Source: Portulaca oleracea
Taxonomy: Eukaryota; Streptophyta; Magnoliopsida; Caryophyllales; Portulacaceae
Assembly (NCBI GenBank): GCA_029582165.1
Contig: CM055882.1
Span: forward strand, 18,927,867 to 18,991,866
Reading direction: 5' to 3'
DNA length: 64,000 bases
The position numbers and the translations under genes were made by a program. Positions 12,307 to 22,485 of this stretch are shown piece by piece. How positions within the stretch are numbered: the first letter of the stretch is position 1; every line of letters starts with the position of its first letter. The notes below the pieces were generated by a model that had not been told where the DNA came from, made no database searches, and saw only the letters and a list, made by a program, of their open reading frames with translations.

Positions 12307-13757
12307 CGCCGCAATGTAGGATGATGTTATATGGTCACCTTGGAATAATTTTAATGTTAGTGCTCTTGATGGAGACCATCCATCTAATAGTCCAAGTTCT
12401 ATGTCAAGTTTCAAAGAGTCAGAGTCAGAGTCAGCAGCAGCAGTGTTATCACCAGCACCATCACCATCACCATCACCATCACCATCACCATCACCATCAC
12501 CAACACCAACAGTAACACTCATCCAGGAGTGTTTCATGATTGTCAAGAGAGTTCTAGTCAACAACAACAACAACAACAACAATAACATCATAGTCTCGAG
12601 GAAACCTTTTCTCAATTCCATATCTTTGGATTGAGGAAGATTCAGCCAAGCTTCCCTAGGAGAATTTTTCCACTGGTTTGCCAGCTATTAGGTCCAAGCA
12701 AATGCAGACATGTCTAAGTCCAAGAACATCAAGATTTAGCATCAGACCAGCAAGGGTCACAAGTTCAAGATTTTCCAGATTTGTCAATTTTCCAGTTTTG
12801 ACAAGTATTTTCAATTTTGCAAGTACATGGAAGATTCTCAACCAAAATGAGAATTCTCGATTGTTTGGGACTCCTTGAGAATTCTACTTTAAACTATATT
12901 GGACTACAGTGAAACAAAATGCTAGATTGTTTTCTGCAATCCAATGTACATTATCAGGTCGATAAGGTTTAATTAGTTTTAGCAATTCGAGTTCACGCAA
13001 CTACAATGGAGGGTATTTAAGTCTTTTACCATCAAGCTCGGGTTGTTGAGATTATTCCAGCTCAGTTCGGTGAGTTAGCAGCATGGTATCGAAGAGAAGA
13101 GAGAGATCAATTACCTTCTATCCTTGGAAATGTTTCTATTGGCTCATTTTCCCTTTATCTTGGTTTTGGTCCAATTAGAAACAAGTTTGTATTTCCTTTT
13201 AATTATTTATTTAAGGTAGACGTTTTTAGTTAGAATGTAATATAATATGGTGTATTAAGTTTGTAGAAGTAAGTTTACTTTAGTTAATGGAGACTAGAAG
13301 GTTTCTTCAGGATTAAGAAACTTCTAATTGAACTGATTAGGAGTTAGCTATATATAGTCTATTTCCAGCAGCTTGTACGAGTTAATCAGTGATTTGAATA
13401 TCATTTTTTAATGCCTTGTTGATCCTCTCGTTTGTGAGTGACAGTAAACTCTCATTTGCCTAAGTCTACTTCAATGCCTAGGATTGGCAATCCTAGTGGT
13501 GTGTGTAGAGCTCGATTGTTTCAGTGGCGGTGTGTTTGTATCCATTGAGATTATCAAGTCCTTGCCCTTGTCATTCTTGCTGTGGTGAGTCTGTATCAGC
13601 TTTAATACAAATCTATCCTTTTTATTCGTTATTGTTTATCATCCATTCCAGCTAATTGCTTCCAATTAACTTTTATTAAGTCCCAACAGAACAGGGGAGA
13701 GTAGTCATATGGTGTGTGTGAGGTCAAACTCTGATCTTTGTGACCTTGCATATATCA
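12307..13757 (+). repeat. Gypsy-1 3' LTR
   Basis: Matches 3791-5202 throughout, ending ...GCATATATCA. It differs mainly by expansion of a CATCAC microsatellite (12450-12502) and an AAC run (12563-12582), which create the long His/Pro/Ser and Asp/Gly frames there. It has its own TATA-like box at about 13350-13360. Confidence 0.75.
12450..12502. repeat. (CATCAC)n microsatellite inside the Gypsy-1 3' LTR
   Basis: A run of CATCAC units, expanded relative to the matching place in the 5' LTR (about 3931-3960). It records slippage since the element inserted. Confidence 0.8.
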
Positions 13758-15124
13758 GCTCCTTCCTCATGAGGAATTGGTTAATTCAGCTTCCTATAGT
13801 CGAATTTCATTAGAGGCTCCATATGATTTCATTTGGTACCTTGACGTGTGGGTTGGTAATAAGACTCTTAGGTCTTATTTACCTCTTCTCCCGATAAATC
13901 CTCTGAAGTTGATGTTTGAGTAATGATTCTTGCCTAAGTGGATTTTATGGGTTGTCGCCACGGAGTGACAGTGGGTATATTAGTCGCGGATGCTGGTGAG
14001 GATGTGGTTGTAAAGGCTTATGAGCAGCACTAGACTTTTTTGGCTTTTACCAAGTATATAGTCCATTGGCTTTGTTTTATTCCTACAATTTTGTTGAATG
14101 GCCTAATAGTTCACCATTGTAGCTTTGCCTATACCATGATACTACATGATAGGTTCATGAGGAGAAAGTTTTTGGTTTCCTCAATACTACTCACACCGAC
14201 TCCGATTTGGACCTACATAAGCGTTGGTGGTGTGTCTCTGACTATTTTTTTAAGGTTTTCTAAGTATATGCTCATTGGGATGACTTGACATTTATTTTGC
14301 GCACCATATATGAACAAAGCTTAGAAGAAACTTACCTTGTTAAGATTCACTACGGGGAAGTTCACTTGTTTGGGTATCTACTGGGGCGTTGTTGTTGAGG
14401 ATATTAATTCTAAGTCTTCCTTGGAGTTTGAAGGTAACTGCGAGCTCCTTTACATACATGGATCGCATACAAGCACTTTTAGACCTGCTTTAGAGCGTAT
14501 AAAGTCTTAGCCGCATTCTGTTGTCGTGGATTTAAAATGGAAACCCACAACTGATAATGCCTTTGCAACATGGTTACGAATTGAGGTTGGTTATTCCTCT
14601 CATCCCTATCCTTCTTGATCTAAATCCTCGGGGCAAGGGCATCTTAGAAAAGGAATAATGGTCTGCTTTTAGAAAAAGTACGGTTTCGGTTCGTCTAGGT
14701 GTTTAGGGTGAAGAATAAAGGAGACTATGGCTTAAGTGTCCTCTAGGGGTCCCTTGCTTGTGAATAGAGTTGTCCAAGTCATCATTTTCAAACTGTCGCT
14801 TATTTGATAAATCGAACCACTACAAAATTATTGTAAAATAAAAGTCCCTATGAGTTATTATTTGACAAGAAGTCAAACTACGGTGAAATTAAGGTTTTTG
14901 AGTGTTTGTGTTAGAGGAAAGGGGGAGAACGACAGACACGAAAAGAGTTGACACAAATCACTTAGAAGATTTGGGAACTAGCCCAGCCTAGGAAGAAAAC
15001 GGGCCAACATAAGTGATTACCCAGGCACAGTCTTGACCTTAGCCAGCTCGTAGAGCTTCTACATGTCTCGGTGACTATGTTTGTTACAGTTCCCAAGTTA
15101 AAAATCTCGTCTCTACTACAAATT
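13758..15124. other. No gene recognised
   Basis: This 1.4 kb stretch is less AT-rich than its surroundings and has several short frames with coding-like composition in the plus direction (for example 13759-13920 and 14040-14288), all interrupted by stops. I recognise no domain. It may be a decayed captured gene or an old retroelement part. Confidence 0.4.
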
Positions 15125-15430
15125 CATGCCAAAAGGAGTCCTCGGGCACGCGTTATCCATTGCAAAATTATGTGACTTGTACTAATTTTTCTTCTTCACA
15201 TCAGATATTTTTAGCTACTGTTATGAAGGTAATTGTACCTATGAGGCTGTAAAGGATACCAAGTGGAGAGTTGCTAAGAACGAGGAAATAGCGGCACTTG
15301 ACAAAACATGTATATGGGAAGTTGTTAATTTGCCTCCCGGTAAGAAATCCATTGGGTGTAAATGGGTTTATCGAGTGAAATATAATTCTAATGGTAGCAT
15401 GGAGCGCTATAAAGCTTGCTTGGTTATAAG

Positions 15431-15459
15431 GGGCGGGCGGGCGGGGGGGGGGGGGGGGG
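15431..15459 (+). repeat. G-rich tract with a run of about 17 G inside the RT frame
   Basis: The RT frame reads ...LVI(R)G, then a block of GGGC/GGGCG repeats and about 17 G in a row, then resumes HQTEGIDY. In intact Copia RT the two parts are separated by only one or two residues (LVAKGYxQ-type motif). The tract is therefore an expansion or an assembly artefact. It could form a G-quadruplex. Confidence 0.7.
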
Positions 15460-16403
15460 CATCAGACTGAAGGCATAGACTACAATGAAACCTATGCTCC
15501 CGTAACTAAGATGATCAATTTGCTCTCTGTGGCTATAACAAAAGGATGGGATCTACATCTATTAGATGTAAACAACGCCTTCCTCTCCATGGTGATTTAG
15601 ATGAAGAAGTCTATATGAAATTGCCACTTGGATATACTACGACTCTCAGAAGCAAAGTTTGCAGGCTGAATGTATGGACTCAAACAGGCCCCAAGACGAT
15701 GGTTTGTAAAACTGTCCTCAAAACTTATCGAGCATGGTCTTGTGAAATCAAATGTAGATTATTCTCTATTCACTTATCGAAAGGGTATTGTTTTCATGGC
15801 CCTTTTGGTATATGTGGATGACATTGCACTTGCTACAAATAACCCTCAAACCTGCCGGTAGTTCAAAGATTATCTGAATGACTGTTTAAGCATTAAGGAT
15901 TTAGGTGCTTCAAAATATTTTTTGGTAATTGAGGTCGCAAGAGGTAAAAAGGGATTGTTTTTATGCCAGCGCAAGTATGCCCTAGAAATTATTGATGAAT
16001 GTGGACGTTTACATGCGAAACCTGCAGAATTTCCTATGGAGCAAAATCATAAGCTTGCTTTGGCAAAAGGCAAAGGCTTGCATGATCCAACTTCTTATCG
16101 GAATTCGGTTGGAAGATTAGTTTTGTGACAATCAAGTTGCCTGATCCAAGGCAAAAGCAAAAGCTGTTTTGTGACAATCAAGTTGCCCTTTATATTGTTA
16201 ACAACCCAGTTTATCATTTAAGAACCAAGCATATTGAATTGGATTGTCATTTTGTACGTGAAAGATTGCAAGCAAGACATATTGAATTATCCAAGATCTC
16301 TACAGAATAATAACTTGCAGATTTATTTACGAAGGCATTAGGAAGAGTCCAATTTCAGTTTCTCAAGACCAAGTTGGACATTATCAATCCTCATGCTCGA
16401 ACT

Positions 16404-16413
16404 TGAGGGGGAG
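16404..16413 (+). other. Copia-2 polypurine tract
   Basis: GAGGGGGAG directly before TGATAGAATA, the typical Copia PPT/LTR junction, reached just after the last RNase H codons (TKLDIINPHART). Confidence 0.75.
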
Positions 16414-16719
16414 TGATAGAATATAATTATAGTTTTGAAAGGTTTTCTATTTGTTTAGAATTTTGTTGTGTTAATTATGGAATAGTCAGTATTCTAGTTG
16501 GGTTGAAAGATAGAGTTAGTATCCTAGTGCTAGTCAGAGTTTTAATTTGAGGAAAAAGGGTGACTGGCAGCCTATATACATATATATGTGTGTGTGTGAA
16601 AGGTGAAGGGGCAAGGCAAGGAAAAAGATGACAATTGAAAAATTACATCTAGATCTTCACAAAATATATTTCTTTGTTTTGAGTTTTTGGAGACTCATTA
16701 TACTATTATGGTTCCAACA
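16414..16719 (+). repeat. Copia-2 3' LTR (right end uncertain)
   Basis: Starts TGATAGAATATAATTATAG after the PPT. It has a TATA-like CTATATACATATATATG at about 16572-16588 and a plausible end ...GGTTCCAACA at 16719. No matching 5' LTR is in the window, so the right end is inferred from the CA terminus and a length of about 306 bp. Confidence 0.5.
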
Positions 16720-17311
16720 ACGGTCTCCTTATCGGCTACCATGCATTCCTTTAGCAGATTTAGTCGGCTTGGAGTTTCGAATTCAAGTCTGTAACTGCCC
16801 AAAAAGTTAATGGGAGTATTTTGATTTTTTTAGATCCTGTCCATGTATTACTAGATTGTCATCTCTAAATAGTTATTGTTCAATGTAGGACACCTCATAA
16901 TCACCTTTAAAAATATCATACCCTGATAATAGTTTCCACTAAAATATGGGTAACCCTGTCAATTTTTGAATTAAATCACATAAATAAATTTACTGTGATT
17001 TGTTAGTTGTAACATTCTCCTAATACGTCTAGAACAATCTTCCCATAGTATGCAACACTAACAATAATTACGACCCTAATTCCATGACTTTTAGTTCATT
17101 CGGTATAGAAGTCAAGTACCAACCATGTTGATTGAGTTGGCAACCAATCAAACCAAAAGGTGTTGAAAATATTTGGAAATTGTGAATCAAGGCATGGAAG
17201 TTAGGTATCTGGCTAGAAAACCCTAAACGTACACTGTAATTCATGACAGCGGTTTTGGTGTATAGTTTCATTTGCCAAGCAACCAACCGCAAATCAATCA
17301 TCCTTAAACTA
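16720..17311. other. No gene recognised
   Basis: AT-rich DNA with no supported feature. The minus frame 17068-17334 has no recognised motif and runs into the Stowaway element. Confidence 0.5.
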
Positions 17312-17508
17312 CTCCATCCCAAAATATTTGTCAATTGACTAAATTTTGACCATTAATTAAATTTGTAAAGAGTTAATGAAATTATTGCCATTAGAGAAAT
17401 AATTTACTAAAACTAACAATAACAATAATTTCATATTGTAACTCATTATAATTTGTGAGTAATCAGTAGTCAAAATTTAGTCAAATAAGAAACATTTTAG
17501 GACCGAGG
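17312..17508. mobile_element. Stowaway-like MITE
   Basis: 197 bp flanked by TA. The left end CTCCATCCCAAAATATTTG and the inverted right end CCTCGGTCCTAAAATGTTTC form imperfect terminal inverted repeats that continue into GTCAA(T)..TGACTAAATTTTGAC. Stowaway elements are non-autonomous partners of Tc1/mariner transposases. Confidence 0.75.
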
Positions 17509-17844
17509 TAATAATTAATCAGTACTAGCTCTAAATGTAGTAGAAATCTGTTACCAGTAACAAGGAAAGTCGCATAACCTGTTTCGGGGCATGTGACTGA
17601 TGTCTCACAAAGGATGCATGGAGGTTTAAATTCACGTTATTTTATCCCTAGTTTATACTCTGCTTATTATTCAAATGATACTTATAGCGTACGATTAAAA
17701 TATGTCACATCCCATATTCAAATTGTTCTCTTGTTGAAATTAAGAGAACTTACTTTTGGAAAAAAAAAGAAGTCATTGTTAGGTAGTAATATAAGGGGTT
17801 TGTTTTGAAGTGTTTATATAAATATATCCATTTTATTATAATAA
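17509..17844. other. No gene recognised
   Basis: Short unassigned stretch between two MITEs; the 71-residue frame at 17593-17808 has no recognised motif. Confidence 0.45.
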
Positions 17845-18040
17845 GAGTGTGTTTGGTGCGAAGAAAAACTATTTTCTAGGAAAATGATTTTTCTTATAAA
17901 ATGACTTTTTTAGAAAATGAATTTTCATTTGATATTTTTCCGTGTTTAGTACACAGGAAAAGGATTTTCCTCGAAAACAATTTCCATTTGTTTGATAATA
18001 AGGAGATAGAGATTAAGATGTGTGTATGAGAGAGAGTCGT

Positions 18041-18055
18041 GGGGGGGGGGGGGAG

Positions 18056-18082
<27 letters not shown>
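18041..18082. repeat. G tract and (GA)n microsatellite
   Basis: A run of about 12 G followed by GA repeats. Further GA runs follow up to 18210 and at 19276-19332. The Ser/Leu-rich minus frames here are low complexity. Confidence 0.8.
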
Positions 18083-18087
<5 letters not shown>

Positions 18088-18233
18088 AAAACGGATATAG
18101 GAGAGAGAGTGATGGAAGAGAGAAACAAGAGAGTGAGAAGATATTAAAATACATGTAGGAGAGAGAGAGAGAGAAATATTCAAATATGTGTATGAGAGAG
18201 AATGGTGGAGAGAGACAGCAATTATATGGTAGG

Positions 18234-18263
18234 ACCGAGTGTACATAGCATGGTACACTCGGT
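18234..18263. repeat. Perfect inverted repeat (hairpin)
   Basis: ACCGAGTGTAC and GTACACTCGGT are exact reverse complements separated by 8 bp. It sits inside the Tourist-like element and could be the end of something nested; a related CACCGTACACCCGGTG lies at 19240-19255. Confidence 0.7.
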
Positions 18264-18493
18264 ATATATATCGGTAGGGTTTATATACGCTTCACGTGAG
18301 ATTTTACTATGGACTCATTCCTTATCACGCAGATATTACTCGATCGTATCCTTCATTAGTCAAATTTTCTCCTTCTTGCACCGCCATTGTTTGTCGTTCG
18401 TGTTCTTGCTTGGTCAACAATGGCGGGGAAATAGAGAACCATCAATAAGACGTTCCTGAATTAGGTAAACAGTAACCATTGATATTGCAATAA

Positions 18494-19190
18494 GAATACA
18501 TTGGAGTGCTTGAATACTGCATCAAAGATGGGAAAGTATGCATTACATAATGGAAATTTTATCAACAAATTTGAATTCTTGTGTTTGAATTGTGCGTTGA
18601 TGTTTCAGAAGAATGCATTCTATTTGGGAAAAAATGCACTACGCAGTGGAAAAAGTATACATACTGCGTTGGAGAAGATGCATCAAATTTGGGAAAATCT
18701 ACATTGAATAAGGGAAAGTATGCATTGTAAAATCGAAATTTTATCAACAAATATGCATTCTTGTATTTTAATACTGCATTGATGTTTCCGAAGTATGCAC
18801 TCAATTTGGAGAAAAATGCACTATCAAAGATGCACTCAATAGAATACATTGGAGTGCTTGAATACTGCATCAAAGATGGGAAAGTATGCATTACATAATG
18901 AAAATTTTATCAACAAATTTGAATTCTTGTGTTTGAATAATGCGTTGATGTTTCTGAAGAATGCATTCTATTTGGGAAAAAATGCATTACGCAGTGGAAA
19001 AAGTATGCATACTGCATTGGAGAAGAATAGAAGATGCATCAAATTTGGGAAAATCTACATTGAATAAGGGAAATATATGCATTGCAAAATGAAAATTTTA
19101 TCAACAAATATGCATTCTTATATTTGAATACTGCATTGATGTTTCTGAAGTATGCACTCAATTTGGAGAAAAATGCACTACGTAGGAGAA
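18494..19190. repeat. Two tandem repeats of about 348 bp, each with an internal half-repeat
   Basis: The unit starting GAATACATTGGAGTGCTTGA at 18494 repeats at 18842. Inside each unit, a second block starting near GGGAAAGTATGCATTG (18714) resembles the first half, so the array behaves like four diverged subunits of about 170 bp. The two long units differ at only scattered bases, so the duplication is much younger than the half-repeat. Confidence 0.8.
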
Positions 19191-19491
19191 AAAATTATCA
19201 ACAAATATGTGCGTGGTTTTACTCTCCCATACACACTTAGCACCGTACACCCGGTGATATTTTATAATTTGCGGGAGCGAGAGAGAGAAAGAAAGAAAAG
19301 AGAGAGAGAAAAAGAGAGTAGGGGAGAGAGAAAATGATATTATGTTAAAGTCAAGAAAATAATTTACAAAGGGGGAGATAAAATCATTTTCTTAGAACAC
19401 CGAAAAATGGAAAACACATTTTCAACCAAACACACCCTAAATGTTACTTTGTTCTATTTGAATTGTGTTAAAGGGGAGGCAAGAGGGGTTT

Positions 19492-20020
19492 TTTGCATTT
19501 TGGACCCCGAAGTATAGGAGTATTTATTTTGGACCCTTGATTTTCATATTTATTTTGGGACCCTAAAGTTTATGGCCTGGTTGAATAAAAAAAGGACTTT
19601 AAAGTTTGTAGGTTGAAAAGAAGACTCGCGTACTGTTTTTCTTTTTCATTCCATGTTTGAATTTATCTCCCGATTAGCGCTAAACTGATATTGAAGCTAT
19701 AATACACCTCTCTTATTCATGCCAGAACTAATTAATTAGACCCTGAATTACATATAGTCTAAGTAATTCCAGCATGAATAAGAGATGCGTATTACAACTT
19801 TAATATTAGTTTTAACCTTATTCCTGAAGTTTGACGCTAATTAGGAGATAAATTCAAACATGGAATGAAAAAGAAAAACAGTACATGGGTCTTTTTTTCA
19901 ACCTACAAACTTTAAGATCATTTTTTATTCAACCCATAAACTTTAGGGTCCCAAAAATAAATATGAAAATCAAGGGTCTAGAAAATAAATATTCCTATAC
20001 TTCGAGGTCCAAAATGCAAA
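19492..20020. mobile_element. Foldback (long inverted repeat) MITE-like element
   Basis: 529 bp forming an imperfect palindrome. The left arm starts TTTGCATTTTGGACC and the right arm ends GGTCCAAAATGCAAA. Complementarity runs for about 230 bp per arm, to CTTATTCATGC / GCATGAATAAG around a loop of about 50 bp. I could not find a clear TSD, so the superfamily is open. No coding capacity. Confidence 0.65.
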
Positions 20021-20163
20021 TAACCAAGATTAATCTTATTTGAATATAGCAGAAGGAGAAAGGAGGGAAGTGTGTAAAGTGTTCCCTTCCCTCTATTTCA
20101 TTATGAGTCTACAGGCAAAAATAATAAAAAGGGTGAATGAAAGATAACGGTGTAAAATATTTT

Positions 20164-20710
20164 GGACAATTTGATTCTAATAATTATACTTTTAGTTTTT
20201 ATATGTTAATAGTTCTAACATATATTTTTTTACTTTAGTGGTGCTAAAAAATGGAAATTATATATTAGTAGGACGCCATTAAGAGGCTAAATATCATGGA
20301 TTTTGATTTCCGTTTGCTTCAAAACTTAGCACAACAGGTATACCTATATTTTTAGTGAATTTACAACGCTTATCCCAATATCTTTTTTGATATTTATTTT
20401 CTAATTTTTATGATTTTGCTCTTTTATTCCATAAAAAAGTCATAATAATTGCTTAGACTCTCAAAGAACTAATTTAAAAATTTTAGTAACTACATTTCAT
20501 GAAATTTCTGGGAGCATAAATGAAAAATACTAGAAAAAAGAGAGATAATTATTTTTTTTGATGAAAAATAGAGAGATCAATTTGATATCACTATAATATA
20601 ATTTTAATTTTTTTAAAGACCATAAAAATATAAAACAAAAAAGGTAGCTACGTACTAATAGGATACAAAAATTAAAAATAAGGACCACCAAAATCAATCA
20701 GCTATCCCAC
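20164..20710. mobile_element. Decayed micron-like MITE (relative of the array at 47402-49764)
   Basis: The order of landmarks matches copies D and E. They are GATTCTAATAAT at the left end, CTAAATATCATGGATTTTG, TTCAAAAC, TTTTAGTGAATTTACAACGC, TCATAATAATTGCTTAGACT, TTTTAGTAACTACATTTCAT and GGACCACC near the right end. Identity is clearly lower than among the array copies, and no long (TA)n flanks remain. This suggests an older insertion of the same family. Confidence 0.6.
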
Positions 20711-21648
20711 ACAAATTATAACTATCATATAGTATCTACTTGGGAGAATATTTTAAATGCATGCTACTTGATAATTATCAGTTTATGAATTAGTTAGCCC
20801 ACACAAATCTGAGAATAGAACAAAAGAAAATAGATAAATGAAGGAGAATTACGGTCTAATCCATACTTTAGGAAGTGATATGGTCTGTGTCAAAAGCACG
20901 ATACAGATACGTACATAGAAAATTCAATTAATAAAAAGAGAACCCATGCAGGTGACAAAATTCTACGTAATAAATATGATGTGCACAAGAATTGACATTG
21001 AAATTGAAGGTATGAAGACGAAATTAAGTGGGATAATGATGGTCCCTCATATTTCAGCAGGAAGACTTTTGCACTTGGAAACTGCCAAGTTAGGTCTGGA
21101 CCGTCGTCTACTCGTCTGGTCTTTTCCCAGCTTAGCTTCTAAATGGGTGGGAAAATACCAATTTTCGTTTTTTAAATCAAAATGTTAAACATCCTGTATC
21201 AAAAAGTATTTTAAATGTCTTGTCTTGACATAAAACTTATATATTTATAAATTAAATTAAAAAAATTATATGATTGACTTTTATAATTTAATAATATATA
21301 TAAATTGTATAAAATCACACTTTTGTTTATATTTTTTAAAATTTACACAAAATGTCTAAAATTTGTTTAACGAATATGGTTCATTTGTTAGGGGTATCAA
21401 TTTTAATTGTTGGCATAGCCAACATATTTTAAGTTTCTTTTAATTGATAATTACTAATAACTGTAAAAAATAAATAAATTAGAGGTTAAAAATGATAATA
21501 AGTATTCATTTCATAAGAAGCGAGATACTTTAACAGTGCGTTATCCCAATTAAGACACATATCATCACTCAGTTTTAAAATCTTTTTTGCATATTTTTCC
21601 TACGAATTAACATGGCTTGGATTATTTGGTCTTTGATTGGTTAAAGTA
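20711..21648. other. No gene recognised
   Basis: AT-rich unassigned DNA; the 80-residue frame at 20946-21188 has no recognised motif. Confidence 0.5.
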
Positions 21649-21798
21649 CTCCCTCCATCCCTTTCTTTATCGTCCTAATTAACTTCAATTATCATCATAA
21701 ATTTTTTGATTGAAATTATTTTACATTAGAAATCTTAGTTTCAAATCTCAATCTTTGCAGTATCCACATTTTAAACTCTCAAAAGAAATGAAAAGGAG
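21649..21798. mobile_element. Stowaway-like MITE (degenerate)
   Basis: 150 bp flanked by TA. The left end is CTCCCTCCATCCCTTTC, the family signature. The right end inverted is CTCCTTTTCATTTC. The inner part is not strongly complementary, so one end may be eroded. Confidence 0.55.
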
Positions 21799-22040
21799 TA
21801 AGTATAATAATTACCGTTGATTATAACGTGAAGTTAAACTTGAAACTTGAACTTATCCACTTCTTTGCTTGTTAGGTGCATGTAGAAACGGTTGTTACTG
21901 GATTTCATTCTTCTAGATTTCATTAGGCAACTAAGCTAAGTTATCCAATACGTCACCCAAATTATGATCGTTAATTCTTTAAGTTTTCTATGTTTTCTAG
22001 GGAGTTTCAAAGTTTTCCTAACCGTTTCTTTTTTATGAGT

Positions 22041-22260
22041 GTTCTTTAATTAGATTGGATATAATTCTCCCAATTCATCCTAACTTATCCAAACTTATCT
22101 AAATTTAATATAATTCATCAAAAAAATAACATTCACTCTAAAAACACAATTACAAAAAAAAAAAATCATAATTTATCATAATTTATCTCAACTTATCTTA
22201 ACTTATCTGATCCTAACTTATCCATTCAAACCTGAAAATTAAATAACCCAACCAAAGAAC
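22041..22260. mobile_element. Possible MITE with GTTCTTT termini
   Basis: The left GTTCTTTAATTAGATTGGAT and the inverted right GTTCTTTGGTTGGGTTATTT are similar, and the interior repeats ACTTATCC/ACTTATCT motifs. No convincing TSD was found. Confidence 0.35.
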
Positions 22261-22315
22261 ATAATAGATTCAACTCTAGCTCTTTTCATATTGACATAAT
22301 TATTTAATATTTTTT

Positions 22316-22361
22316 CTTTGGGAGATTGTATAATATTTCTTTGGGAGATTGTATAATATTT
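22316..22361. repeat. Two 23-bp tandem copies
   Basis: CTTTGGGAGATTGTATAATATTT occurs twice in direct succession. No function can be assigned. Confidence 0.85.
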
Positions 22362-22436
22362 CAAGGGTTTCAGTTTATTTTAATACTTTCTGTAATCATA
22401 CAGTAGTCTTATTTACTGTATTGCTTATTCTTTTTA

Positions 22437-22451
22437 ATATTATTTAAATTT
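22437..22451. repeat. LINE-1 target site duplication (left copy)
   Basis: ATATTATTTAAATTT, identical to 27861-27875. A 15-bp perfect duplication next to a poly(A)/poly(T) end is the mark of target-primed reverse transcription. Confidence 0.85.
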
Positions 22452-22460
22452 TTTTTTTTT

Positions 22461-22485
22461 GAGAAAACTCGCCAAACGAGCGAGG
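22461..22485 (-). other. LINE-1 3'-terminal stem-loop
   Basis: Between the ORF2 stop and the A tail the minus strand reads CTCGCTCGTTTGGCGAG, a CTCGC/GCGAG stem with a 7-nt loop. Stem-loops at this place are used by several LINE reverse transcriptases to recognise their own RNA. The role here is inferred. Confidence 0.55.

Larger units (their letters stand above)
3791..13757 (+). mobile_element. Gypsy-1, gag-only LTR retrotransposon with nested insertions
   Basis: Two long direct repeats (3791-5202 and 12307-13757) flank an internal region. It has a PBS-like sequence just after the left repeat and a purine tract just before the right one. Removing the nested solo LTR (6243-12248) leaves only about 1.1 kb of internal DNA: a broken gag and the 3' purine tract, without protease, reverse transcriptase or integrase. 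The flanks TGGTT (left) and GCTCC (right) do not match as a TSD, so recombination or decay has altered the ends. The first base pair of the right LTR is CG where the left has TG. Confidence 0.7.
15125..16413 (+). pseudogene. Copia-2 pol fragment: RT and RNase H
   Basis: Several frames read in order through the second half of a Copia polyprotein. They are the linker before RT (YPLQNYVTCTNFSSSHQIFL), then WEVVNLPPGKKSIGCKWVYR, then [45 protein letters not shown] and [10 protein letters not shown]. The last contains the YxDD catalytic pair (YVDD, about 15810-15821). The RNase H part is short: after NSVGRLVL the text jumps to [16 protein letters not shown] and [14 protein letters not shown], so about 150 residues are deleted at about 16125. 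There are frameshifts at about 15250 and 15670, a stop at 15859 and a G homopolymer at 15443-15459. Gag, protease and integrase are absent. Confidence 0.85.
17845..19437. mobile_element. Tourist-like (PIF/Harbinger-type) element, 1.6 kb
   Basis: Ends are GAGTGTGTTTGGT on the left and, inverted, GGGTGTGTTTGGT on the right. The 3-bp duplication TAA flanks both (17842-17844, 19438-19440), as in PIF/Harbinger elements. Subterminal sequences (GGAAAATGATTTT left; AAAATCATTTTCTTAGAAC right) are also complementary. No transposase frame is present. The interior holds GA-rich microsatellites (18055-18210), a perfect 11-bp-arm hairpin at 18234-18263 and two 348-bp tandem repeats. It is unusually long for a MITE, so its interior was probably acquired or expanded. 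Confidence 0.7.

Noticed and set aside
12285..12634. His-, Ser/Pro- and Asp/Gly-repeat frames
   Set aside because: All are frames of the CATCAC and AAC microsatellites in the Gypsy-1 LTR; the other LTR has shorter versions.
14815..14840. CACTA terminus (CACTACAAAATTATTG)
   Set aside because: No partner end, no 3-bp TSD and no subterminal repeats nearby.
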